DNA from: Pachyseris speciosa
Lineage: Eukaryota > Cnidaria > Anthozoa > Scleractinia > Pachyseridae
Direction: 5' to 3'
Assembly: GCA_016490735.1 (NCBI GenBank)
Contig: JAEMWC010001445.1
Location: 1-64,000, forward strand
DNA length: 64,000 nucleotides
Shown here piece after piece: positions 54,333 to 64,000 of the stretch. The notes below the pieces were generated by a model. It saw nothing but the letters and a program-made list of their open reading frames with translations, did not search any database and was not told the DNA's origin. How positions within the stretch are numbered: position 1 is the first letter of the stretch; each line of letters begins with the position of its first letter. Position numbers and translations under genes: made by a program.

Positions 54333-57300
54333 CATAATAATCCAACATGGCGGCTATACTCCACCTGGCCCAGCTGGCCAGCTACTTTACAGCGTACGTC
54401 TTTGATACTGGACATCCATCTTATAGCCAATTGACACCTGTCAAAACAAGGTATCCGCTGACCAGTGTCACGTGACCATATCGCGGGCTCAAGTTAAGAG
54501 CTCATCGAGGTCGGCTGTTTTTTTTTGAAGTTGACCGCTGACCAGGTACTTGCTTTCGATTGGATCGCAGGCTCAAGCCAGGTGTGGGACACCCAAACCA
54601 AATCGAGGCTTTTAAATTTTTCGCGCGCTTTCTGCGGCTGGTAATTTCACATTCAGTTGGTTTCTTTATTTTGAGCAAAACAACTTCATCTTCTTCGATC
54701 GAAGTTTGTCTTTCGCATTAAAATCAAGAACTTTTCAAAAGATACTCCGGAAGGTGAATTTTCAAGTGATGAAAGGAAGGACGAAAGATTTTTCTCAGGA
54801 AAACTTGGATCGATTGTGCGGTTGAAAACAGTATAATTCAACGCGTCAAGGGCTTTCACTTCACCATGGCATCTTGCATCTCACCAAGAAAAGTCACTTA
54901 ACAGTTCACCGGTATTAATGGGAGGAATGAGTAGCTCAAACTCTGTGGAAGAAGCTCTTTCTTTGGACAAACCGTTTGCTATTTTTGCGGATGCTTGTTT
55001 TTACTTTACTGAAGCTTACGTATTTTCAAGTGGTAGAAACCTCTACAACACAGCGCAGGACAGTGAGGTAAATTAAATAAATAGAAGCTTAACATTAATT
55101 TTGGTTTAATCGCTGTTACTTTTGTTCAGGAATGAAACTTGTCTTTTTCTCTCGAATGGATATAAATAACAATCATCTAACTCGTTTTTGACGCAAAGAA
55201 GTAGTTGAATTGTTATTTGTTTTGTTACGTTGTTTTCTTTGCAAGCGAGCGAGTGTTTTTACTCGGCTTGGCTGACTGTTTTTCGATCTTGGTACCTCAA
55301 CAGAGTTAAGAAACTTTTGTCCTTATCTTAATAACACGTAATCACAATGAGTCCTCGTAAAATTAAGCATTAAAGGCGGAAACTCAAGCTCGAGAAAAAA
55401 AAGAGTCGATTAAATGCATGTGCATGTGCACGTCTCAAAATCTGACATACGGTTGTCAAAATGCTGTCAAAATGTCAAAGACCAGCGCGCTTCACTCGTC
55501 ATTTGAAAAACGTTTTAATCTTCGTCGGATGTGGCCTGTAAACAACAGTATTTAGTTTCGCCGTCTATAAACATGCTGTCTTAATTTGTTTGAACCGGTA
55601 AGAATCAACGTTTGGATGTTAAAAACACCGAAATGGGTTGACTGGCTGGGCTGGCTTTGATAATTTTTATAGTGAACGGGTCTGCGAGAGAAATGCTGGT
55701 GTGGTTTGGCAAGCGCTTTCTTCGTTAACTTGATGACGCTTTGCCACTGAGAATCATTAATTGCAGAAGGTTCTTCGGAAGACATGGGAAGTACCAGTAA
55801 AACTATCAAAGCTCTTTAGCGTTTTGTGTCAGCCAAGGAAACATTTTGTGGGAAATGGCGCTATTATTCAGCTCTGTCGCGTTCCGAGTGATTGCTGCCT
55901 CAATGATTCCTGTTGACTGCTCTAAACGATCAGGTGTGGACCACATTTTTGTCTTTTCTACGGACATTTATGTCAAAATTGCTAAGCAATTTTTGTTACT
56001 TGTCTAATTTCTTCACCTTCTCCAAGAATCTTCGAAGAAATATTATTCGTATTGTGCTTTGTTTTCTTGTTTTGTTTGTTGTTCTGTTGTTTTTTAACCG
56101 CGGTCAATTCCTGTTGACTGCTCTTAACGATAGTTTTTACCCTTTATTGTCTTTTCTACGGGCATTTATGTCAAAATAAATATCGATTTTTTTAGATTAA
56201 TCAGTACAAGCTATTTGTTATTACAAGCTAGTCTTGTTTAATTTCTCCACCTTCTCCTTCTTCGAGCAAAACACTCGCATCGTACTTTGTTCGCTTTTTT
56301 TATCCGCTTTGAATTCCGTTACGCTTTCATCTGAAAGTATTTAGGACTCACGAATGTCTGTCTTTTTTTTGCAAACGTTTGCTATCGAAAACTCTTCGTT
56401 TTCTCTGCTGCTGCTCAATTGTTTTGGACACAAATTAAACTGGCCCAAATAAAGCCATGCGAAGTTGCTCGGTGAGAGTGTGCACGGTTCCGGGTAACAC
56501 TAAGTTGTGGAACGGCAGACCGCGGAACCTGCGGAACCGCCGGAACCTGCGGAACCTATATTTTTTGTCATAAAATTTAAAAAAATAAATAAAAATAGTA
56601 ATAATAAAAATGTCTACGAGTGGTTTAGTTCTTAAAAACAACAGAGAAAGAAAAAAAAAGAAAATAAAAATAAAAAGGGAGAAGGCAAACAAAAAAGATA
56701 GCGTACAACAAGGGGTATTTTTTGTCGGTCACCCATCCAAGTTCTAACCCGGCCGGATGGGGCTTAACTTCGGATACTATGTTTGTTTGTTTTTATTTAT
56801 TTATTCTATTATTTATTTATTTAACCTAACTTGTTAATTTTCTCTAGGCTTGACATTGCCACATCACTTTTGGACATAAATAGCTGAAGATGCTGTCAAC
56901 AATTCACATGCCATGTGCGTGACTTGAAGCAAAGCCCAAGTTCCCTACCTTTCCTTGGTTAGATCAATCACTTCAGGCTTGGAGTTCTTCATCCTGTTTC
57001 AAGCAAGGTCACAGGCATTCAGTCTATTTGTGAAATGCAACCGATGTTACTCAGCAAACGACTGTTGTACTTACCCAGCATTGAGATGGAAGCGCCATTC
57101 GGCCATTTTGGTGGCACTACAGTACAACGTGACTATGATACCGGAAATAAGAAATTGACCGGAAACTTAACGGAACACTTGTTGCTAATGTTTGTTTGTG
57201 TGAATTTTAGAATTTCTAGTAATTTCTCGCTTATCATTTCGCTTTTTTCAACTGACACGAACCATTTATACTTTGTATTGTCTGCGTGTGATACCACAAG

Positions 57301-58901
57301 GAAAGCGTGCTCGTCGTCCTATCGCCGAAGTTAAGCCCAATCCGGCCGGGTCAGAACTTGGATGGGTGACCGACAAAAAATACCCCTTGTTGTACGCTAT
57401 CTTTTTTGTTTGCCTTCTCCCTTTTTATTTTTCTTTTCTTTTTTTTTCTTTCTCTGTTGTTTTTAAGAACTAAACCACTCGTAGACATTTTTATTATTAC
57501 TATTTTTATTTTTATTTTTTTTATTTTATTACAAAAAATATAGGTTCCGCAGGTTCCGCGGTCTGCAGTTCCGCACATTAGTGTTACCCCACGGTTCCGA
57601 TTCTAGGCTTGGCCTGGCTAATATATATATATATGGTCTTCAGCTTTTCTTTTTATAATCGCTACATACCAGACTGGAATGGTGTTCCATCGAACATCAT
57701 ACATGCACCTTCTTTAAGCAGTTTTAAGTCCTATCTAGTACATTATTTGTGTCAATTTTAAATCAGATGTAGCTTGTGAGTGACAAGTGTGTAATTTAAT
57801 TAGGTTAGCTTTGGATTGTATTTCAATTTTACTTCTTATTTTTAGTCTCAATCTCAAATCAGGGGTGACTTGTAAGAGACAAGTACTCGATTTAATTTGA
57901 TTAGGTTAGCTTTGGGCCACGTTTAAATTTCACCTCTTAGTGTTTAGAATTTGTAATACAGTAATAGCCCACTTTTTTTTGTATCAACTTAGATGTATTC
58001 GCATGAAAAGAAATTATTAAACTTAAAATTAAACTTCAAGTAAGCTCTTTCTCATCAATGTACTTCCTTCTCCTACATGCAGTCTTTCAATTAATTTTAT
58101 TCATAGCTGGTCACATCAATCTTGTGGGAGGTTTGAATGACATTTGGCATTAATGTTTAATGGGATTTTTGATGTTTGATGAAGTATGTTGTGCAATTTC
58201 AAATGTACATGGAGAAATGTGAGACTAGTCCTTACCTTTCTTGCAAAATAGAAAATCAAGTTAAGATGGCTAACACGGATTTCCAGCAGTTTTGCTTTGG
58301 TGAATCATTACCTTAAATCCTCATACTACATTGTTAATTACCTTGATAGTGATATCAACCAAATGCCCAATATTTTATTATCAAATCTGATCCACATGCA
58401 GATCTGGACTGGAGGGTCCAAATCCACTGTGCCAGTGGCTCAGATCACCCTTCCATACTATCTTTTACAGCTTTGGGTCTGTAGCTTGAGTGAGGTCAGA
58501 TGGGTGATATGACAAGCAGACTATATGTAAATGCCAGTAGAAAAAGAATGCTTTTGGAGCTCCGCTTTTAGGCTTGGCTAAATATATATATTAGATTTCC
58601 TCAAGAACTTTGTTGATTGCGGGAGCAGGGTTGGCGCAGTGGTGAGAGCGCTCGCCTTCCACCAATGTGTCCCGGGTCCGATTCCCGGAATCAGCGTCAT
58701 AAGTGGGCTGAGTTTGTTGGTTCTCTACTCTCATGTACTCTGCTCCGAGAGGTTTTTCTCCGGGTACTCCGGTTTTCCCCTCTCCCCAAATACCAACATT
58801 TGATTTGATTTGATTTAGCGTTGATTTGATTTAGTCTCCCCAATTAGTAGAGCATCTGTGCTCAGCTAAAAAGATTTGAGACTTAAACACAGTTGTTGTT
58901 G

Positions 58902-58942
<41 letters not shown>

Positions 58943-61900
58943 GCTTCCAATTCTTGATACTTTTTAGCAAGGGTCCTGGCCGTATTTTGCTGGCCAGGAC
59001 CACTAAACTTTTACCCAGATTTTTGTGCTTTGCTCAGTGGTTTTGGTTTTTTGAATTTTCTTTTAAACTTTCAACTATAATGCTGTTACTCTCTTGAAAT
59101 CAATCGTATTTCAACGGTATACCAATAGATATCGATTTTCAGAAGTATTGCCGGAACACCTCTATCGGCTTTTCGAAGTAATGTCCAAGGAGCAACAATC
59201 GAGCCGATGAACGGAATGAAAAAGGTAAAGTAAAGTAACTTTATTTCAGCTCGGATAGAACGAATAAACGGCAAAACGAACGTCCGATCAAACAGCCGAA
59301 CGGCGAAAGAAATTGTAATCAATATTTCGTCACAAGCGCAGCTTCTATTACGTTCATCCAATTCACGATATGTGGAAAAAATAAATGAGCCGTTCAACCC
59401 TAGATATTTTCCAAGTGTGCGCAGGAATTGACCACGGAAACTTTTGACGCCAATATAGCTGCATTCGCGAAGCAATTTTCAGTGTTGGAAATAATTTTCT
59501 AACGAAAACAACGCAATCTAAAATTAAATTATTTTTAGGCGGCGCCATCGCGTCTAGCCACAATGTGAATGAAACTTGTTTATTTTAATATCCAAAAGCA
59601 TGGCATCAATGGTTGCTTAAGAAAACGACGGCAAATGTTGCATTTCCCACCGGCAGTAAAAAGCATAATTTGCATTTGTCAAATTTCGGTTGCGTTCGAC
59701 AGCTTTGTGTAACAATTTTCTCGAAATACTGCAGTGTTTGGCTGGCTTCGTTTTGGCGAAATCGTCCTTTTGTCTGATATTTATCCGACCATACGGACAA
59801 GACAGAAACCTGTTCAGCTTTCAAAACGAGCACAATTTTTTTAACTCCCACGAAATCTCCCTGCCTCGATAATTCGTTGAAACGCGAATATGTAAGTTAA
59901 ATTGTCTTTAGCTCATGAAGAAAAAAAGTGATGCTCAAAAGAGCTGGACGTTTCAACGCATTAAAAAGTTGTTTAAACACTTTCCAGAAGAGTTTTGACG
60001 CGTTTAAACTAGTTAACACGCCATTTTCTCGAGTCACCTTGGCTTGATCTCCCTTATCGCAAATAAGGCCACATATCCACGACCTGATTTGTTTTCGTTC
60101 TTGAAGTGTAATAGAGTTCATTTTGTTGTCATTGCCATATTGCCATTCCGATTGCCGTTAGAACTGTCACTGTCACCGCTACTGTCACTGTCAATGCCAC
60201 TGTCACTGTCAACGCTTCTGTCACTGTCACCGCTTCTGTCACTAGTCCTGTAATTGCCATTGCCATTGCCTTAGCTATTTTCACTGTCCCTGCTACTGCT
60301 ATTGCTGTAGTCACGGCCATCGTTTTAGTGCTCGTTTGTCATTGTTGTGTTGTTGTCATTTTATTTATTTGCTTCCAGCTTCCTTATTTCTTCAACGAAA
60401 CGTCATCGTACTCATCGAAGGAAGCCACACCAAGATATCCGCATGCGCACTCTCCACAGTAACCGGTATCCCTCTTATCCGTCTCCACGGAAACAACAAG
60501 CCTAACGATCAATGTGAGCACGCAGTGGAAATGTCAGCGGGATATAAATACTACGCGCATGCTACACTTGACATTCTTAAGACACTGACGTTGAAAAAGA
60601 TAGCCCTGGTGTTTGAAGGTAAATCGTCTAAGTGAATTCCTAGTTGTAGGTATTAATTATTACAATCAGTAGTTTGGCAGCTATCACTTGAAACAAATAC
60701 CTTTTTCCAACCCACTTGGTAAACCATTGCTTTGAATTTGTCTCAGAATATCAGTGGTTTTGAGAAGCTATGTCAAAAATTAGAAAGAGTGTTCCATCTT
60801 ACGTGTCTGGATATTCGATGAAACAATCTTTCTCGTCACGTGTCTAAATAGTACATTGTACTTCAAATGCCCTGACTGCCTACTCAAACCTCGGGTGGCT
60901 ATTCCATTGTCCTTTATGTGTTTCTTGCTCAAGCCTCTTCACTTCTGCGAACAAGTGTTTAATATCATCAAGTGATTTCCCCGAACTACGTCACTCATGA
61001 TAGGATTGATCCAAGTTGAATGCTTTGAGATGCCAAAGTATTTACTGCTTAAATACCTAATATCAGGTAATGAAAAACAAAGCAAACAAACATTGCGATG
61101 TCAAGTTCTTGCCTAGCTGTTAGCTAGTTCAAATCTCAAATGCCTAGCTCATGTTCTATATTCTGAACAGTTATTTTCCGATCTACTTTCAAGGAACTCG
61201 CCTGCACGAAGCTGGATATTTCTACGTAACATCGCAGCTTGCAAACCTCACTGTGAACTTATTTGAAGTCTCCGAGAAGGATGAGCGTGAAGACATCACA
61301 GCACTCATACAGAGAACCATGGATGGAATTGAAAGCCTTTCGCCTGAAGTTATTCTACTTTATACCAACAAGGAAAACACTGAAATGATTCTGCAACAAG
61401 TAAACTGATTTTTTTTTTTCAATCTGTTTGTATTTTTTTAAGGGTTGGTTTCTTGAATGGAGACATTAAACTAATTCAATTGGGCGTATGCACGTTACGT
61501 CATCAGCGCCATGCTGGTGTACCGTGAACAAAAGATTTCTCGTTAGCTTCTTTTGTTATTGTCCACCAACATGGCCGCCAACCCGTTGTCATTGGAATCT
61601 TTGGAGACTGGTTGCATACCCTCTATTGGTTATCGGTGACTGCACAACGCGAATGGCATATTCTTAAGAGTTGACACAAGAGTCTATACAGCTAGGACTT
61701 GGCCAAAAGAATAGAGACTTACGAAAATAACCCAACTTACGCTCCAGCAAGGAGCTGCCTTTAAATTGCCCTTTTGTTCGTATTCAGAATAACCTCACCC
61801 ACCTCGTTCGGGATAACAAATTCTTTAGAATTTTGATCTTGAGAACGAGGTTAGTGAGGCTATTTTGAATACGAACAAAGGAGTAATTTATAGGGAGCCA

Positions 61901-62190
61901 GTTTGCATAGGGTCTATAAAGCTTCAGAGATCGATGATCACCAATACGTTTCCGGCAAGATGAAGCTGATAATTTATCCAACAGACTCCCCTTTCCTTAA
62001 GAAACTGCATGGAGCCAATTTTATTTTTCAAGGAGACAAATAAATTGCTACAAGATAAAGCCAGGTCCAGACTGTAAAAATTTATTATGATTTAGCCTTT
62101 TGGAACTCATATCTCTGTTTTCATTTTAATATAGCTTTCCCAAAGTTTGTTTTAATTGTAATTAACTTTAGTTAGATATTAATGGATTAC

Positions 62191-62235
<45 letters not shown>

Positions 62236-62850
62236 ACGATTGTACCGTAAAGGATAATAATAATAATAATAATGATAATAATAACAGAAGCAACTCTTCA
62301 TTAATAACAATAATAATAGTAATAATAATAGTTATAATCAACATAATGAATAGGGGAAAACTGTTTCTGAAGGGTCGATTTGCCTTCACTTTAGCGCGTA
62401 CAATTTTTACCGTCTAAATTGGATAGCCCAATAACATTACGCATCTTTTATTTTCTTATCTTTTAACAGAAACCTTGTCAACAACGAAAAAGCTACAAAT
62501 GGATACTTCAAGGACAGGTTTGTCTACCAAATAGTTTTTTTGTGTGAGCTAATTGGGTCTTTTTGTTGTTCGTTGTACATTCTTGTCTCTTGAGCCTCCT
62601 CAGGCGTGAGGCATGAAAAAACGTAAACATCCCATATCAGCTGACCATGCCAATTAATCAATACGGCATGATTATAGAAAAAAAAAGACATAAGATACGG
62701 TGTAAATTAAAGATGAACTCACTTTGTTGCTCCATTTTCTAGGTGCCATTGAACTTAAGCTGTCACGCTAACAACGTGGTATTTGGTATGCAGCTGCCAC
62801 AAACGAAGAACTCAGTTACATTTAATCATAGCGTGTACGGAATAACTCAG
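53074..62850 (+). CDS. Ionotropic glutamate receptor-like gene 2, amino-terminal domain exons
   Basis: Six exons: E1 53074-53158 (signal peptide MDRSFFIQYIFLISCLQKVY), E2 53586-53717, E3 60379-60618 (TGIPLIRLHGNN), E4 61194-61399, E5 62470-62517 (KWILQGQ) and E6 62743-62850 (NNVVFGMQLPQTKNSVTFN). Lengths 132, 240, 206 and 48 of E2-E5, and phases 1-1-1-0-0, equal those of iGluR-1; E1 is 85 against 88. All donors are GT and acceptors AG; an acceptor nine bases before the ATG repeats the 5' UTR layout of gene 1. The product is the extracellular amino-terminal domain of an ionotropic glutamate receptor. Ligand-binding and pore exons would lie beyond the window. Intron 2 (6.7 kb) hosts transposon copy C. 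No frame break is seen in the exons. Confidence 0.8.
54918..55067 (+). CDS. Exon-like segment carried by copy C
   Basis: ATG and 50 codons (starting MGGMSSSNSVEEALSLDKPF, later FADACFYFTEAYVFSSG) end exactly at a donor-like GAG^GTAAAT. In copy A the same segment (minus strand, about 21592-21445) has lost five bases near the end, which shifts the frame; copy B lacks the segment. The look is that of a coding first exon. The family is not recognised. Confidence 0.35.
55552..55785 (-). CDS. Short ORF shared by repeat copies (copy C)
   Basis: Starts MSSEEPSAINDSQWQSVIKL as in A and B. After about 45 residues an indel gives a different tail (HVYRRRN). It faces the exon-like segment at 54918, so the two frames converge. 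Confidence 0.35.
   Translation of the reverse strand: MSSEEPSAINDSQWQSVIKLTKKALAKPHQHFSRRPVHYKNYQSQPSQSTHFGVFNIQTLILTGSNKLRQHVYRRRN
56701..56778 (-). repeat. 5S rRNA-like 3' part, inverted
   Basis: On the minus strand CGAAGTTAAGCCCCATCCGG, then AACTTGGATGGGTGACCGAC, corresponds to the box A to box C region and 3' part of 5S rRNA. The 5' half is absent. Confidence 0.7.
57280..57398 (+). rRNA. 5S rRNA-derived pseudogene/SINE head
   Basis: About 119 bases align with 5S rRNA: GTCTGCG...GATACCAC at the start, CGAAGTTAAGCCCAATCCGG in the box A/intermediate region, CAGAACTTGGATGGGTGACC as box C, and AATACC...GTTGTACGC at the end. Changes in loops and the 3' stem (GACAAAAAATACC for the usual helix) argue against a working 5S gene. 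It is followed by pyrimidine-rich sequence and sits in the inverted repeat, which suits a 5S-headed SINE. Confidence 0.65.
58619..58941 (+). mobile_element. tRNA-derived SINE, copy 2, with (TTA)n tail
   Basis: Same family as 51906-52175, with B-box CCGGGTCCGATTCCC and an 11-bp insertion (CTCATGTACTC region). It ends in GTT then TTA triplets to 58941. Confidence 0.85.
58942..60130. other. No gene seen
   Basis: Frames of up to 129 codons on the minus strand (59086-59475) lack a recognisable domain. The stretch lies in intron 2 of iGluR-2. Confidence 0.4.
60140..60320 (+). repeat. CTGTCACTGTCAMYG minisatellite
   Basis: Degenerate units of ACTGTCACTG and ATTGCC run up to the acceptor region of iGluR-2 exon 3. 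The Ala/Val/Thr-rich minus frame is compositional. Confidence 0.8.
62185..62345 (+). repeat. (TTA)n and (AAT)n microsatellites
   Basis: Facing TTA and AAT triplet arrays separated by about 20 bp could fold into a hairpin. Located in intron 4 of iGluR-2. Confidence 0.85.
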
Positions 62851-63678
62851 GTAGTGTTATCGTCTCTTCAACGTGTGCGAACTTTATTCAATATTGTTCC
62901 TCTTTATTGATTTTCCACATAACTGTCGGGATGCCTAGTTCGTTCGCAACGAGGTTTGTCATTGACCCAGGAAAGAACAAAATTTTCCCCAGCCCTAATA
63001 ACATGAAAGGACCAGGAATTAGTGAGCTACGACCTATGGGAACTATGACCATGAAACAACTGCAGAACAAACGAGCTTCGTTTCCTCCGTAGTTTTGATA
63101 TTCACTCCAAATCAAGTGTCTTTTAAAATGTATTCTTCGATTCATTTTAGTATAAGGGTAAATCCCGTGTGAACGATATGCACAAACCATGCGTTGATAA
63201 TCTATGGCCAGCCTTAAATGCAAACAAATAAAGTTTAAAAGAGCAATGTAATGATTTTTACTTATACGAGCTGAGCGCATGAGATCAGGTTTTGCCTCCG
63301 TATTTCGTTTCCGGTAACACTGTGTAATGCAAATTTATGCTTGCACATTACATGCAAATTTATGCGCATGAGTATAGGCTACTTTAATTCTCGCGTTAAT
63401 ATTACTTCGAAAAGCTCACAGACATATTACAAGCAAAGAAAATCCAGCTTTGTTGAAAGTACTTTTTCGGTTTTCAAAATATAATAATAATAAACGAAAA
63501 CGAAAACGAAACAAGTAAATTATCTAAATCCTCCTCGCAGAAACTTCCAAAATGTGAAGAAGTGGCCGCCATTTTGTTGATAACCGCTACTCACTAACTA
63601 TCACAGAATAGATAGTGAGTAGCGTAGCCAATCAGAGAACGGCATTCGTGATAGAACGCTAGTAGATTTATACTAAAT
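62851..63678. other. No gene seen
   Basis: Sequence after the last visible iGluR-2 exon. A palindrome CTACTCACTAACTATC/GATAGTGAGTAG lies at about 63588-63622. A 130-codon minus-strand frame (62888-63280) has no family I recognise. Confidence 0.4.
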
Positions 63679-64000
63679 ACGGATAGGGAAGTCTCAGCGA
63701 ACAAGCCCGATATAGTGATCAAGGACCATGCCAAATTGTGTTGCAAACTTATAGATGTATCAATACCGACCGAAACACCTCAACGAAAGTTATTGAAAAG
63801 CTTTCAAAATGCAAAGATCTTGAGATTGAAACCACGAGAATGTGGGGAATGAGGACAGAGACTGTGCCGGTTATTGTTGGTGCGCTGGGACTTATTAAAG
63901 AGGGAATGGACCAGAATTTAGGAAAGATCCCCGGAACCAGCAACATTAACGAGCTGCAAATGATCGTCCTCCTAGGAACGGCGCACACACTGAGAAGATT
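63679..64000 (+). mobile_element. LINE-associated C-terminal fragment, runs off the edge
   Basis: The frame reads TDREVSANKPDIVIKDH and CKLIDVSIPTE, shifts by one near 63773, then reads KLSKCKDLEIETTRMWGM and VPVIVGALGLIKEG up to ALLGTARILRR-like MIVLLGTAHTLRR at the edge. I know this module from the C-terminal end of reverse-transcriptase polyproteins in aquatic invertebrates. It is broken by the shift and cut by the window. Confidence 0.65.

Larger units (their letters stand above)
56488..57600. mobile_element. Inverted pair of 5S rRNA-derived repeats
   Basis: Arms of about 275-290 bp, 56488-56778 and 57325-57600, are nearly perfect inverted copies. From the outside in they hold CGGTTCCG, GTAACACTAA, GGAACCTGC units, an AT/pyrimidine-rich stretch and a 5S rRNA-like core. 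The right arm continues into a complete 5S-like head; the left arm stops at CCGAAG. About 540 bp of unrelated sequence lies between. The whole interrupts copy C at GTGCA...TCCGATTCTAGG. Confidence 0.75.
54172..58595 (-). mobile_element. Unclassified composite transposon family, copy C (inverted)
   Basis: Starts at AGCGGAGCTCCGGCGGGCC and ends at GGAGCTCCGCTTTTAGGC then AATATATATATTA. It is collinear in reverse with copies A and B, keeps an exon-like segment with an intact frame, and carries a 1.1-kb inverted 5S-derived insertion. Part of the segment near 58380 is deleted relative to B. It lies in intron 2 of iGluR-2. Confidence 0.75.

Noticed and set aside
57280..57398. Functional 5S rRNA gene
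   Set aside because: Changes in the 3' helix and its place in an inverted repeat with a truncated partner argue for a derived repeat.
59086..59475. 129-codon minus-strand frame as a gene
   Set aside because: No recognisable domain; it lies in the receptor intron among repeat-like sequence.
62168..62389. Poly-Asn/poly-Leu frame
   Set aside because: Microsatellite artefact.

Overview
The window looks like AT-rich, repeat-laden nuclear DNA of an anthozoan cnidarian, most likely a stony coral or sea anemone. That rests on split genes with GT..AG introns, tRNA-headed SINEs and hairpin MITEs of kinds I associate with coral genomes, Polinton-type (adintovirus-like) genes, and two non-LTR retrotransposon clades. 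I cannot name the species.

Layout. (1) About 1-10104 is the remnant of a Polinton/adintovirus-like element cut by the left window edge. It holds a retroviral-type integrase, the C-terminal part of a protein-primed B-family DNA polymerase, a capsid-like gene and several small membrane or coiled-coil genes. It is broken by frameshifts, in-frame stops, an internal deletion and two MITE insertions. (2) About 10105-13982 is non-coding: a TIR element (11324-12334), a 25-bp tandem repeat and small hairpins. (3) 13983-19070 holds seven exons of an ionotropic glutamate receptor-like gene (iGluR-1) covering signal peptide and amino-terminal domain; I see no ligand-binding or channel exons. Its introns carry a SINE, minisatellites and a higher-order satellite. 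(4) 19088-36500 is mainly nested transposons: copies A and B of an unclassified multi-kb family, a 5.3-kb element with iterated 200-245-bp TIRs and a 7-bp target duplication enclosing copy B, a tRNA-Trp-like sequence, a nested pair of TIR elements, and a foldback-like element holding a LINE fragment. (5) 37672-38743 (minus) is a galactose 3-O-sulfotransferase exon, the most ordinary host gene here. (6) 40231-46605 holds a CR1/Jockey-like LINE lacking its 3' half and a nearly complete but dead L1/Tx1-like LINE. (7) 46606-53073 is non-coding with two SINEs and two MITEs. (8) 53074-62850 is a second receptor gene (iGluR-2). Its exons match iGluR-1 in order, and five of the six match closely in length and phase; its 6.7-kb second intron contains copy C of the unclassified family, itself split by an inverted 5S rRNA-derived repeat pair. 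(9) The right edge (63679-64000) holds a LINE-associated C-terminal fragment.

The genes do not form an operon-like unit. Two tandem receptor paralogues and one sulfotransferase are the host content; the rest is transposon and virus-like sediment. The least explained items are the three-copy family with short conserved coding segments, the 5S-derived inverted dimer inside it, and the receptor gene that stops after its amino-terminal domain where copy A begins. All family assignments come from reading motifs; no database search was run.
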